DNA of 64,000 nt from Heterobilharzia americana (GCA_944470555.2 OX104129.1:51927998-51991997); one strand, 5' to 3'. Numbered from the stretch's first letter, positions 46,901 to 59,216 are shown. Numbers and translations: made by a program. Notes: a model not told the origin generated them from the letters alone.

Positions 46901-49900
46901 CACATGTTGGGTAGAATTTCGATGCTGAGTGTGCGTTTGTATGATCCGCCATCATAGTCTGCACATACGTACAGGAATGAGAGGTGGAGTTACCAGTTTC
47001 AGAATTTGGATAAACAATAATGGAGGCCGGAGTGTCTAAAGATGATACGAGAAATGAAGGGCTACATAGTTTAGTATTCTGCCTATGGAATACCCTCAGC
47101 ATTTTATGAGGTGCATTTCTCACGTCCGAGTTTACGCTATATCACAGATGCCTAAATATGGTGATTTTGTTTTGCATTTGGGAACCAGTAAGAGTTTTGA
47201 TATGTACGTAGACGTTGGGGTAAGAAAGAAGGTAGATAATTACGGTGATCCAAAAGGAAGAGGGGGTTGAGCGTATACTGAGTCTAATGATCGCGGGTAA
47301 GAGTAGTTTCCATAAGTCTCCACCGCCAAACCTGCTGTGTCACGTTGTTGAACTTCCCTGAGTTATCTTAGTCTGTCCCTACTTCACCTGCACCATGTTC
47401 TGCCATTGCATTTCCCCCTTTAGTCTCTTCTCCCTTTGCTAACCGCAGTGGTACGGATGACATGCAGGACGTTAGAAGTCGCTGCAACGGAACATCTAGT
47501 ACTTGGCGTCATTCATAGTCTCTGTTGTTCTGTATCTTCGCATATCCAAAGACCCCAACCACTCTTGGACGTCACACGGAGAAAGGGTGGCTTGCGTAAA
47601 TTCCCACCATCAGATCCGCCATCTCATGTTGTCAAACTGTTTTTACATTCTGGATTATCTTAAGACTTGTCACCAATACACCTATGCCATGTACTTTCAT
47701 GAAATTTTGCCACAGGAAACCCCTTCTCCTTTTGACAATCGTAGTGTTTCTTGCAGAAAGCCCATGGTCACTGCACGTTTGCTTTAGTATTGTAGAGTGG
47801 GTGTATATGGGTACCTGTTCAACGTAATATTGTCTAGATTGAGATGGAAGTCAGAAAAACTTAAGCGCTAGTCATGGTGGGCTAAATTTATTTATTTGGG
47901 GTGGGGAGTAAAGGATTTATTTTTCATGGTTCAGAATGAAAATTTGTTAAATCGAGAGACCTACTAGATCATGAAGAAATGGAGGTTACATCAGGGTAGG
48001 TACTCAGTTCGGTTTTGCCAGTCTATCACACTCCGCACGGGGCTTCCTGTTTACTCTAGGCCAGCTGTCTTGTTAAATTTTAAATTAATTTATTCACTTG
48101 CTACGTAGGTCTCCCAGTGGCATTATTGTAGGCGTTATCATTGTTTGTGGGTTGGCTATCGATGAACAGGTGAGAATCTTTAGATAGTAGTCATAAGAAT
48201 GAGCAACTCTGGGAAAGTTGCTGCCTGTAATTGATTCGTTATGACCGCAACAACTGTACGGAGAAGCTGGCCGTTATCATGACTTGGAACGCACCTACTC
48301 GTTCTTTCAATTAGAAAAACTGGGCAGACTTTCTCTTTTATCATGAAACTGTGACACAACTTCAGTAGCTCCCCCGTTCAGAAGGGATCAATTGCGAACA
48401 CTAGTGATGCATTTTGTATCTTATTTTCAGGAGCACGGTTTGTTATTAAGGACTGGGCTGTCTTTCCACAAAAAAGGTTTGACAGGTATACTAGTCTTGC
48501 ATAGTCAAATCGATAACGAAAACTAGTACTGTGTAAACTACCGATTTCATGAAATTATGGAAAGGTGATCTTGGCTTATACCCGCAGAATTGTGCACAAG
48601 TTTCAAGGACCAGGCATCCCATTACACCATCTGACTCATCTCATTTTCGCTGCTTCGGAAATTTGGATCGTTTCTGAATTGGATTGAATGTCTGAGTGAC
48701 GGGAATCTTTATGTTCCAGCGTAGACCGGGTCCCATGCTGCAAAGAAAATGAAGTTTTGCTGCGTGGTAACGGTTGTTTTGAGCCACTCTAATGGTATTC
48801 TGTGTAAAAAAGTGGTACTACCTATGATGTGAAAAGCGCCCAAGTCAGTTTCCATGGATGTAGATTGCTTACCGGCAAGGCTTATCTTAGCCTGACACAC
48901 CAATAGGGAGGTGTTATGCTAGGGAACCTTAGGAGTTTGAGTTGATGAAGCTCGCGTGGATTGCATTAACTTGTCTTCCTCATGATCCAGCAACGTGCTT
49001 AGCAGCAGGTTCTACCTAATCTTTACAGAAAACGCTTTGGTACAGCATGTTTCTATGGAAGCGGGTTTTGTTCACGTCCAAGGCTCTTAAACGTTCGACC
49101 TGGTGTCCGCACAACCGTAGGCACACAGCTTTGTTGTCTTCTCTCCCGTGATGCTTAGTGAGCAGGCCAGGTCATTGTACACATTTTGAATTCTAAATGT
49201 AATCCCTAGCTAGGTTCAATTTAGTACGGATGTACGGCATGCATCTGCCATGACCACTGGGACACAGGACTGGCCAACACGTCTACCGATTGTAAACAGT
49301 TCAAGCTCAGTGAAACGCTTGAGTCATCCATACCTGGTTCGGTCCCTTAGCAGATAGCACATAGACCAAATCACTTCCCCATGTAGATTGGTAAGCAGCT
49401 TGATAACTCCTTGAGGATGGGAAGCATTTATGAAATCTGCCTGCATTTGCTAGTTCAGACAGTGTATTGGGACTTGAGAAACTTTTGCGCAGTCATTGCC
49501 ACAAACTGGTGGGGGACCAACACGTGAAGATTGTCTTTTGTTTTAAGACGCATCCCTCTCACATCGAGTGGAGTAAAATCATGTCGACAACATATGCCGG
49601 TGACGACTAAGTTGAGGGGGCGGAAGGTGAATAAGAAATGGCTACAGTAGTGTTGCGTTACTTTTTCTAAGTATCATTGGGAGACTGCAGGTAATGCACA
49701 ATACCTTCCCCCGCGTGCTACTTGTAGATGAAAACAGTGCTCGCTGGGAAAGACAGGACGCACTAGTTACTGCAGGACTTCAAACACAGGAAGTTCGGGT
49801 ATCCGGATAGGTTAAAACCTCGTGCATTATCACATTGCTCGGTGTTGTCATCGAGCTGTTTTCTGTCTTATCCTGTGTGTCAGTATGTAAACCAAACACC

Positions 49901-50966
49901 GGTCAGAGACCAGAAGGACATGATTGTTGACTCCTTATATATGAAACTGGGTTTTGACGTTAGGTAGCCAGCTGTTGCGTTGTCATTCTGATCAGTTTAG
50001 TCGACAAGTTGTTGAAAGAGTTCCTTCATGACACACTGCTGAGATATGTCGAAGTGGACATCCAGCTGGAAATCGACGCGGTTTGGGGACTCGTGGCTTT
50101 TGCTCAGCGAGCCTCCTTCCCAGGGGATGCGGATAAACAAGATCCGCAGATCTGGGTTAACTTATGGCGGAACTTTTACTGACTTCAATGGGGGCCTATG
50201 ATATAATGTTTCATTTGGGAAGCCGGAAAGTTTCGAAACCATTGAGTGAGCAACTAGAGTGGGACTTTCTTAGAAAGGGGACACAGCGTCAGGGTCAGGG
50301 GCGTGCTGCCATCATGGAAACCAGCTATGAATGCCGAATCGTAGGCACCTTTTTGGGCCGTCTTCTGTTTTGACCATATGACCTTGAGCCAATGGTAAAA
50401 GTTAGTTCACGTCGTTTCACAACTTCATGTGGTGCAAAAATCTGGAAAGCCTTAAAAAATGATAAAAGTCAGGCAGCTTTCGAGGAAGGAACTGAAGAGG
50501 TTCACTGAACGGTGTGGTATTTAGTTGCTGAAGTTCACGATGATCCACAAGTCAACAAGATTGTTTAAGTACCGTCTCTCAAGGTAGCTCGGTACAATAA
50601 TTTGGAAGTCTTTGCAGACCACATGACGACGTTAAATTGAACAAGACAAAGCGCAAAAGCTTCTTGAGTTCCTCGGAACCTGTTAAAGGCCATTCGGTGC
50701 TTCGCGAATGATGGGCTGTGACTGTTACGCACGACATTTTTTATATATCGTTTGGAATACTCGACCTAGTCAAAGACCCGATGTTTTGGATATGACACGA
50801 CCGTCTTAAGAAAAGTTCTCGGGTCAGGTATAAAATCAGTCCGCAGCCTCTGAATCTAACCTGTGAAGAATTAATAAATAAAGCTGACCTAATTCTACCT
50901 TGCTGTAGACTGAGTGAAAACTGGCAGTGAGTCAACCTTTGTATTAAGTTACCAGTCATGTATAAT
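40914..50966. other. Long decayed region, GC-richer than its surroundings
   Basis: About 10 kb without a supportable gene. Base composition is visibly less AT-rich than the introns to the left. Both strands are broken by frequent stops. Only the Penelope-like patch at 43,385-43,960 is recognisable. Other short ORFs (for example 46,827-47,123 minus and 50,741-50,959 minus) show no motif I know. I infer an old nest of retroelements, but this is not demonstrated. Confidence 0.4.
43385..43960 (-). mobile_element. Penelope-like element RT fragment (palm region), dead
   Basis: Two minus-strand ORFs that continue each other carry blocks in Penelope RT order. They are LKHNLRETSHFIGLIKNL and SGMTMAPLDVIHTS, then FRCTLIEPFEF, a HRYIDGAAVVLPLELQVAD block that corresponds to the DGVAMGSPLGPLLAD motif, and a decayed YVDD region (LYTDKRCTQDT). 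ENLPLTFTEAPQFISFT then aligns with the fragment at 10.5 kb. Catalytic Asp residues and Gly-Ser-Pro are lost. Confidence 0.65.
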
Positions 50967-50971
50967 ACTAT
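50967..50971. repeat. Candidate target-site duplication, left
   Basis: ACTAT directly before the left LTR. The same five bases follow the right LTR at 60,425-60,429. Base 50,971 can be counted in either the duplication or the LTR. Confidence 0.5.
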
Positions 50972-51310
50972 TTTAGGAGTTGTACCGGTGCGAACCTGAA
51001 AGACACAGAGGACAATGACTAATTATTCGGACTTGTTATACACCCACGAATACGAGACCAAGAAAGAACACAATAGCGTAGTCGGATGGAACAGCATATG
51101 TGCGAGGTCGTGCAAAGATACCAATGCGTTCCAACTAACTGGCCAGAGAGTCGATGACGAGAAGTGCAGCGTAACACGACGGCGTGCCTAATGGCGAGGA
51201 CGCTTGACTGGGTGCCTTCAGCTTAGTCCAGCTAAACTATCAAGGTCAGCATGGGTACTGAATCTCGTCAAACCCCAGGCCATTGATGTTAGGGAAGTGT
51301 GTGAAGCTAC
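50971..51310 (-). repeat. LTR 1 (3' LTR of the array)
   Basis: 340 bp. Nearly identical to LTR 2 and LTR 3, except for a cluster of five changes within 50,979-50,991 (LTR 1 has 'ttgtaccggtgcg', the others 'ttgtccttgcgcg'). A purine-rich stretch (minus strand AGAGGAGAGTGA, about 51,315-51,326) next to its inner edge is a plausible polypurine tract. The outer edge could lie up to 20 bp further in if the mismatch cluster is flank. Confidence 0.8.
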
Positions 51311-51816
51311 CGATCACTCTCCTCTAGTGGGTTCGTGAGGACCCTAAGATAATACCGGCCGGAAGTAAAAACCCAGAGGTTTCTCCATCGGTAAAACTCT
51401 CCTGATGGGCTCACTGGGAGAAGTGGCCCCTGGTTGTCCAAACTAGTTCCAGGGTATCGTGGCAAGTGAAAAATAAAATACAATGAATCGAATTGTACGT
51501 CGATCATGGTCCTCAGTTCCTTTTGACGTTCCGTTCGGCGCTAGTTGCACCTGGAATATAAACAAAGGTCTTTAATACCACGAAAACGTTTCGTAAAAAT
51601 GGGACTTATTTACATATAAATACATTGAAAATAAAGTTTACGCTCATTCTCATTTTTTTAAAAGACGTTTCATCACGTAGCAGTAAAAACTGATCTAAAA
51701 AAAATATGGGGGGATTTTCGCACTGCCGGTAAACAAGAAAAACGGTGCCCCGAAAAAATTTGAATCAAAAAAAGGGTTGGCACATTTCGTTTCACACTGC
51801 TAGGTTGAATATAACT

Positions 51817-52353
51817 TCAAGTGTTCCGGGGACCTGACGGTTCGACCTGATCGTGTTTTTGTTGCACCGGTGGTTGTTGTATCTGAACATAACCAGGCAC
51901 ATCGTCAACAATTTCGATAATCGGGCTATCTTTCAGTCGACTATAGCGAGCTGAAACGTCTCTTATAATACGGTTGCCTTCGAAATGAGCTGGTTTCAAA
52001 AGGTCGGTACTAACGGTATCTTCACGTCCGTTTCGCTCGACTATGTAGAGTTTCTCAAGTCGCTTGATCACTTTGAATGGCCCATCGTAGGGTGATTCAA
52101 GTGGTCGACGAACGGCATCGTGGCGAACAAACACGTGTGATGTCTTTTGCAAACTAGGATGAACGAAGAAATCAGTCGTTCGAGGTCTAACCGGAGAAGG
52201 CCTAACTGGACGCATTAAGTTTATAAGCCTAGTCACGTAAGATGCCCTGTCGGAAACATGTTTGAAAATTGAAGGGGGAAAAAATTCACCTGGTAGGTGA
52301 AGAGTGGTCTCAGAGACGAGTTCTGCAGAGGTGCATCCAGCATCAACTTTCAA
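51817..52353 (-). pseudogene. Integrase C-terminal region with GPY/F module (unit 1)
   Basis: 178-codon ORF. It contains FVRHDAVRRPLESPYDGPFK, the GPY/F module that follows the catalytic core in many Ty3/gypsy integrases, and then VERNGREDTVSTDLLKPAHF. It is separated from the catalytic core by stops or shifts. Confidence 0.75.
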
Positions 52354-52463
52354 CGCGTTACGAATACCTAATAGGACTGGAGACAGAGCTTCCGTCCACC
52401 GAGGTATGTTTGCAGCTGAAAGGGAAGTTGTCGTTCGGAACCCAGTGTAACCTAAAAGTGCGT

Positions 52464-52950
52464 TTAAGCGTGAAATAATTCACACTCGAATTGGTGTCCA
52501 CGGTAGGTTGTTACGTAAGGTGGATATCCAAAGTTCGCCAACCATCTTTCGACGAAAACACGAGCAACTGTTTCGGCAGTAATATCCTTAGCAGGTACTG
52601 CTTCCGGCCGTCGTGTAGAACGATCAACACAAGTGAAAAGGTAGGTACATCCACTAGATTCCGGTAGAGGTCCTACAATATCTATATGGACGTGGTCAAA
52701 ACGCATGTCTGGGGCTAGAAAAGAACCTAAGGAGCTATTCATGTGTTACGTAACTTTGCACATCTGACAAGCTAAGCACGACTGAGCCCATACCTTGACG
52801 TCTTTGTTCATTCCAGGCCAGCAGAAACGTTGTGCAATAAGCCTGATAGTGGCTCGTACGCCTGAATGGGACAGTTTGTGCAACGAATTGAAGACACTAC
52901 GTCTACACCTCTTCTGAACTACTGGGCGTGGTTGACTAGCGGAGATATCT
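52464..52950 (-). pseudogene. Integrase zinc finger and catalytic core (unit 1), inactive
   Basis: HHCC finger at about 52,745-52,880 (LHKLSHSGVRATIRL with CLACQ). A stop separates it from the core ORF (52,464-52,742). The core keeps the first catalytic Asp (HVHIDIVGPLP), but the second is Tyr in TTYRGHQFE where TTDRG is the family form. This would abolish DDE catalysis. Confidence 0.8.
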
Positions 52951-53116
52951 CACGAAATTGTATCCTTGTCTGATCCTACTGGATACAGTTGTAGCTTGAG
53001 AGTTGTAGACGACAACTCATGATGCAGCTCAAGGTCTTCTTTTTGACTCTGAACTAGTTCAACAAAATCAACGCCTTCAGTACGGTTTATCGAAGCCCTT
53101 CGTGATATTGCATCGG

Positions 53117-53380
53117 CTACGGAGTTATTTGCCCCAGGAATGTGGCGGATGTCTGATGTGAACTGGGAAATGTAATCCAACTGTCGCCACTCACGGGGGA
53201 GTATTTGTCAGGCGCCGAGCTAAGAGAAAAGGTTAATGGTCTGTGGTCTGTGAAATCAATGAAATCAAAACTTTCCACCGAATGTCGAAAATGGTGTGCA
53301 GAAAAGTATATGGTTAGGAGTTCCCTACCAGATGTACAGCATCTTGCAGCCGCCTCGAGAAACAGGCTGAAGGTGGCCAT
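53117..53380 (-). pseudogene. RNase H region (unit 1)
   Basis: Shows GRELLTIYFSAHHFRHSVE and FTDHRPLTFSL, the gypsy-type RNase H blocks with the Glu and Asp of the active site. A 76-codon ORF in another frame (52,950-53,180) continues it (DYISQFTSDIRHIPGANNSV, with VADAISRR), so a frameshift lies near 53,150. Confidence 0.75.
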
Positions 53381-53431
53381 CAGTTATCGGTCAACTGTTG
53401 CAAAACAGCTCCAATTGCTGAGTCAGATGCA

Positions 53432-54230
53432 TCAACGGCAATACTCAGAGGAGCATTGGGGTCGTGATGCATAAGCATGGTTGCATTCGAAGTGGCTTCC
53501 CCGACTGTAGAGAAAGCAATTCACGTTGTCCAGAGTCACGCACTTCGTAGCCGCTCGAAGTAAACCTGTGAGTGGTCTCACGATAGACGCACAGTTGCCA
53601 GTAAACCTTCGGTAATAACTTATCAGGCCACTGAAAGTGAGGAGATGTTTCACAGTGGTCGGCTATGGATAATTAGTGATAACGGCCACTTTATCTCTCA
53701 GTGGGCGTGTACCTTTCTTGTCAATGATATGCCTAAAGAAGCTGAGTGATTCAACTCCTGTTTCACACTTCTGCAAGTCTACTATGATGCCATGTCTTTT
53801 AGTCTTTCGAATACGAGGTTCAAATGTTTAAGGTGAGTTTCCTTATCTAAGCTCGTAATGAGATAGTCATCGATGTACACGTATACAAAATTGGAACCAC
53901 GGAAGACATCACCCATAAAGCGTTAATTTTGGCGTTAAGCCCTCGGCAATCGCCAGCTGGACACCAGTCGTTGCTACTCTTTTAGGGAACCTTGTGCAAT
54001 GGTGATCCCTAGGGGCTACCTGGAGGTTTGACAATGCCCAGTTTCGGCGTGTGTTCGAATTCACTCTTCGCCGTTCCGAGCTAATCAGGGGCTAGGTGCC
54101 GTGCTTTGGATGCTTTGGATGTGGTTGTGACGTGATGCATAGCACTGCTGGTTACGCACGGAGGAGTGTGCTTCGGTTGTTGCAAATCTGGATGTTTCTC
54201 CAGCAACGCCTGGTAGGACGCGTTGCTTGA
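53432..54230 (-). pseudogene. Reverse transcriptase region (unit 1)
   Basis: The catalytic box YIDDY is intact at 53,863-53,877 within NFVYVYIDDYLITS. The thumb/connection block LISYYRRFTGNCASIVRPLT is at 53,432-53,653 in another frame. The N-terminal part (53,900-54,230) is badly broken. Confidence 0.75.
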
Positions 54231-54638
54231 TCATTTGATTCCAAAGAGGGCTAAATTCGGACCTACGTAGGTGGTGCCGCCGATAGATAACCTTGTGTTG
54301 TTATTTATCAGTCGTCGACGGCGAGCGTCCACGAGCAACTCGTAATGGTTTAGCAAATCTATACCAATGATGGGCATGGAAACGTCAGCCAGGAGGAAAA
54401 TTCGGTGAATAGGTTTGCGTAAACCTAAGCTGAGGTAGGCATACCATCTCCCGAATGTCAAGACTGCCTTGTCGTTAGCTGCTTGGAGATTGAAGGATGG
54501 GTCATGATGACGCTCCTCTGTCGGTGTGAGAAGAATGCTAACCTCCGGGCCGGTGGTGATGAGATAGCGAACCCTCGGTTTTATATCTGTGACGTAGAGC
54601 AAACGGCTGTTTCCGCCGGCTACGGTTGCCGAGGTCAC
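54231..54638 (-). pseudogene. Retropepsin-like protease (unit 1), active site lost
   Basis: 135-codon ORF with RLLYVTDIKPRVRYLITTG followed by PEVSIL. The Asp of the DTG triad is Thr, so it should be inactive. Downstream are YLSLGLRKPIHRIFLLADVS, IIGIDLLNHYELLVD and a run of Arg, all typical of this group. Confidence 0.8.
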
Positions 54639-54659
54639 GTACCGGCCTGACAGTTTCCC

Positions 54660-55444
54660 GAGTTTGTGTCGTTGTCAAAACTGCATGACTTTCGGCATTT
54701 TCTTGCTTCACCTCCGTAAGTATTATGAACCTGGCACCACTTAGGGCTTTCCACTCTGTTAGGTTTCGTTTTTGGGCAACCACGCGGGTTGCTGCCATGC
54801 GCTAAGATGCGTTTCTGTTAAGTGCTACGTAAACTAGGACTTCGAACTCGCGGCAACTGTTTAACAGAGTTGCACAGTTGGGTCGCCTCTGAATTCCGGC
54901 TCTCTGGTTTATCGCAAACAGAATACACATTGGAGATCTCCAGTATTTTATTTGCTGAGGCTGCCAGGTCATCGAGTGGGACTGACTGCAGCGTCACTGA
55001 CATGATTTGCACCGGTCGCGGTGGTTTCGGGGAGAAAATTTCTCAGAAAAGGCCAATGTCGAATACTCGTGCGCCGATAAATTCTAGCATGCGTGCGAGG
55101 ACTTCAGTAGCTGGCTTGCTGCCCAGCTCAACGTTACGAAGCAATTCTTCTAGGCGTTGGCGGCCTGTGAGATTACTCTTCTTCGGGAGCGCAGCTTTGA
55201 GAGGTGCATAAGGATCACCTACTTCAGGACTAAACGTATGTGCTGAACTATGCCTGTTTAATTCCTATGGTTGTGAACGTATGACGGCAAGAAATCCAGA
55301 ATGAGGATCCGCGTTCCCCTGTTCTCGAAAATCTGCACCGGCATACAGAAACCTTGTTTCTGCATTGTCTGGCCAATATGGCACGAGTTGAATAGTGTTA
55401 GTAGTCAACCTAATACGGACAAGCTTGATAGTATGGTCGGACAT
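54660..55444 (-). pseudogene. Gag with CHCC knuckle (unit 1), broken
   Basis: ATG on the minus strand at 55,444 (MSDHTIKLVRIRL, then LVPYWPDNAETRFLY). A stop falls at about codon 60, with further stops later. A PLDDLAASANKILEI block lies near 54,950-54,990. At about 54,678-54,737 is a C-x2-H-x9-C-x3-C motif (WCQVHNTYGGEARKCRKSC), the unusual knuckle of the CsRn1 group. A frame change separates it from the protease. Confidence 0.75.
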
Positions 55445-55527
55445 GAGAAAGAGATGTATATGGGTGTATAAAGGTTACAAAACTGAAAACAATATACTAG
55501 TATAAAACGGGACAGGCTTTATTTATG

Positions 55528-55867
55528 TTTTAGGAATTGTCCTTGCGCGAACCTGAAAGACACAGAGGACAATGACTAATTATTCGGACTTGTTATACAC
55601 CCACGAATACGAGACCAAGAAAGAACACAATAGCGTAGTCGGATGGAACAGCATATGTGCGAGGTCGTGCAAAGATACCAATGCGTTCCAACTAACTGGC
55701 CAGAGAGTCGATGACGAGAAGTGCAGCGTAACACGACGGCGTGCCTAATGGCGAGGACGCTTGACTGGGTGCCTTCAGCTTAGTCCAGCTAAACTATCAA
55801 GGTCAGCATGGGTACTGAATCTCGTCAAACCCCAGGCCATTGATGTTAGGGAAGTGTGTGAAGCTAC
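55528..55867 (-). repeat. LTR 2 (middle, chimeric)
   Basis: 340 bp. Its left end matches LTR 3 (ttgtccttgcg) and its right end matches LTR 1 (gtgtgaagctac, where LTR 3 has gtgtgacgctac). This is the pattern expected for the recombinant LTR of an unequal crossover between the two LTRs of one element. Confidence 0.85.
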
Positions 55868-56373
55868 CGATCACTCTCCTCTAGTGGGTTCGTGAGGACC
55901 CTAAGATAATACCGGCCGGAAGTAAAAACCCAGAGGTTTCTCCATCGGTAAAACTCTCCTGATGGGCTCACTGGGAGAAGTGGCCCCTGGTTGTCCAAAC
56001 TAGTTCCAGGGTATCGTGGCAAGTGAAAAATAAAATACAATGAATCGAATTGTACATCGATCATGGTCCTCAGTTCCTTTTGACGTTCCGTTCGGCGCTA
56101 GTTGCACCTGGAATATAAACAAAGGTCTTTAATACCACGAAAACGTTTCGTAAAAATGGGACTTATTTACATATAAATACATTGAAAATAAAGTTTACGC
56201 TCATTCTCATTTTTTTAAAAGACGTTTCATCACGTAGCAGTAAAAACTGATCTAAAAAAAATATGGGGGGATTTTCGCACTGCCGGTAAACAAGAAAAAC
56301 GGTGCCCCGAAAAAATTTGAATCAAAAAAAGGGTTGGCACATTTCGTTTCACACTGCTAGGTTGAATATAACT

Positions 56374-56910
56374 TCAAGTGTTCCGGGGACCTGACGGTTC
56401 GACCTGATCGTGTTTTTGTTGCACCGGTGGTTGTTGTATCTGAACATAACCAGGCACATCGTCAACAATTTCGATAATCGGGCTATCTTTCAGTCGACTA
56501 TAGCGAGCTGAAACGTCTCTTATAATACGGTTGCCTTCGAAATGAGCTGGTTTCAAAAGGTCGGTACTAACGGTATCTTCACGTCCGTTTCGCTCGACTA
56601 TGTAGAGTTTCTCAAGTCGCTTGATCACTTTGAATGGCCCATCGTAGGGTGATTCAAGTGGTCGACGAACGGCATCGTGGCGAACAAACACGTGTGATGT
56701 CTTTTGCAAACTAGGATGAACGAAGAAATCAGTCGTTCGAGGTCTAACCGGAGAAGGCCTAACTGGACGCATTAAGTTTATAAGCCTAGTCACGTAAGAT
56801 GCCCTGTCGGAAACATGTTTGAAAATTGAAGGGGGAAAAAATTCACCTGGTAGGTGAAGAGTGGTCTCAGAGACGAGTTCTGCAGAGGTGCATCCAGCAT
56901 CAACTTTCAA
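56374..56910 (-). pseudogene. Integrase C-terminal region (unit 2)
   Basis: Same 178-codon ORF as in unit 1, shifted by 4,557 bp, including the GPY/F-type module. Confidence 0.75.
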
Positions 56911-57020
56911 CGCGTTACGAATACCTAATAGGACTGGAGACAGAGCTTCCGTCCACCGAGGTATGTTTGCAGCTGAAAGGGAAGTTGTCGTTCGGAACCC
57001 AGTGTAACCTAAAAGTGCGT

Positions 57021-57507
57021 TTAAGCGTGAAATAATTCACACTCGAATTGGTGTCCACGGTAGGTTGTTACGTAAGGTGGATATCCAAAGTTCGCCAACC
57101 ATCTTTCGACGAAAACACGAGCAACTGTTTCGGCAGTAATATCCTTAGCAGGTACTGCTTCCGGCCGTCGTGTAGAACGATCAACACAAGTGAAAAGGTA
57201 GGTACATCCACTAGATTCCGGTAGAGGTCCTACAATATCTATATGGACGTGGTCAAAACGCATGTCTGGGGCTAGAAAAGAACCTAAGGAGCTATTCATG
57301 TGTTACGTAACTTTGCACATCTGACAAGCTAAGCACGACTGAGCCCATACCTTGACGTCTTTGTTCATTCCAGGCCAGCAGAAACGTTGTGCAATAAGCC
57401 TGATAGTGGCTCGTACGCCTGAATGGGACAGTTTGTGCAACGAATTGAAGACACTACGTCTACACCTCTTCTGAACTACTGGGCGTGGTTGACTAGCGGA
57501 GATATCT
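57021..57507 (-). pseudogene. Integrase finger and core (unit 2), inactive
   Basis: Same as unit 1, with the same stop before the core and the same Asp to Tyr change in TTYRG. Shared lesions show the damage came before the duplication. Confidence 0.8.
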
Positions 57508-57673
57508 CACGAAATTGTATCCTTGTCTGATCCTACTGGATACAGTTGTAGCTTGAGAGTTGTAGACGACAACTCATGATGCAGCTCAAGGTCTTCTTTT
57601 TGACTCTGAACTAGTTCAACAAAATCAACGCCTTCAGTACGGTTTATCGAAGCCCTTCGTGATATTGCATCGG

Positions 57674-57937
57674 CTACGGAGTTATTTGCCCCAGGAATGT
57701 GGCGGATGTCTGATGTGAACTGGGAAATGTAATCCAACTGTCGCCACTCACGGGGGAGTATTTGTCAGGCGCCGAGCTAAGAGAAAAGGTTAATGGTCTG
57801 TGGTCTGTGAAATCAATGAAATCAAAACTTTCCACCGAATGTCGAAAATGGTGTGCAGAAAAGTATATGGTTAGGAGTTCCCTACCAGATGTACAGCATC
57901 TTGCAGCCGCCTCGAGAAACAGGCTGAAGGTGGCCAT
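57674..57937 (-). pseudogene. RNase H region (unit 2)
   Basis: Copy of 53,117-53,380 with the same frame break. Confidence 0.75.
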
Positions 57938-57988
57938 CAGTTATCGGTCAACTGTTGCAAAACAGCTCCAATTGCTGAGTCAGATGCA

Positions 57989-58787
57989 TCAACGGCAATA
58001 CTCAGAGGAGCATTGGGGTCGTGATGCATAAGCATGGTTGCATTCGAAGTGGCTTCCCCGACTGTAGAGAAAGCAATTCACGTTGTCCAGAGTCACGCAC
58101 TTCGTAGCCGCTCGAAGTAAACCTGTGAGTGGTCTCACGATAGACGCACAGTTGCCAGTAAACCTTCGGTAATAACTTATCAGGCCACTGAAAGTGAGGA
58201 GATGTTTCACAGTGGTCGGCTATGGATAATTAGTGATAACGGCCACTTTATCTCTCAGTGGGCGTGTACCTTTCTTGTCAATGATATGCCTAAAGAAGCT
58301 GAGTGATTCAACTCCTGTTTCACACTTCTGCAAGTCTACTATGATGCCATGTCTTTTAGTCTTTCGAATACGAGGTTCAAATGTTTAAGGTGAGTTTCCT
58401 TATCTAAGCTCGTAATGAGATAGTCATCGATGTACACGTATACAAAATTGGAACCACGGAAGACATCACCCATAAAGCGTTAATTTTGGCGTTAAGCCCT
58501 CGGCAATCGCCAGCTGGACACCAGTCGTTGCTACTCTTTTAGGGAACCTTGTGCAATGGTGATCCCTAGGGGCTACCTGGAGGTTTGACAATGCCCAGTT
58601 TCGGCGTGTGTTCGAATTCACTCTTCGCCGTTCCGAGCTAATCAGGGGCTAGGTGCCGTGCTTTGGATGCTTTGGATGTGGTTGTGACGTGATGCATAGC
58701 ACTGCTGGTTACGCACGGAGGAGTGTGCTTCGGTTGTTGCAAATCTGGATGTTTCTCCAGCAACGCCTGGTAGGACGCGTTGCTTGA
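57989..58787 (-). pseudogene. Reverse transcriptase region (unit 2)
   Basis: Copy of 53,432-54,230. The YIDDY box is at 58,420-58,434 and the N-terminal part is broken in the same way. Confidence 0.75.
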
Positions 58788-59195
58788 TCATTTGATTCCA
58801 AAGAGGGCTAAATTCGGACCTACGTAGGTGGTGCCGCCGATAGATAACCTTGTGTTGTTATTTATCAGTCGTCGACGGCGAGCGTCCACGAGCAACTCGT
58901 AATGGTTTAGCAAATCTATACCAATGATGGGCATGGAAACGTCAGCCAGGAGGAAAATTCGGTGAATAGGTTTGCGTAAACCTAAGCTGAGGTAGGCATA
59001 CCATCTCCCGAATGTCAAGACTGCCTTGTCGTTAGCTGCTTGGAGATTGAAGGATGGGTCATGATGACGCTCCTCTGTCGGTGTGAGAAGAATGCTAACC
59101 TCCGGGCCGGTGGTGATGAGATAGCGAACCCTCGGTTTTATATCTGTGACGTAGAGCAAACGGCTGTTTCCGCCGGCTACGGTTGCCGAGGTCAC
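58788..59195 (-). pseudogene. Retropepsin-like protease (unit 2), active site lost
   Basis: Copy of 54,231-54,638 with the same Asp to Thr change. Confidence 0.8.
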
Positions 59196-59216
59196 GTACC
59201 GGCCTGACAGTTTCCC

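Noticed and set aside
46827..47123. Minus-strand ORF of 98 codons, possible element capsid or Gag
   Set aside because: Ser/Thr/Asn-rich but without any diagnostic motif; flanked by stops in a decayed region.
54822..55211. Plus-strand ORF of 129 codons (and its copy at 59,379)
   Set aside because: Antisense shadow of the Gag region of the LTR element.
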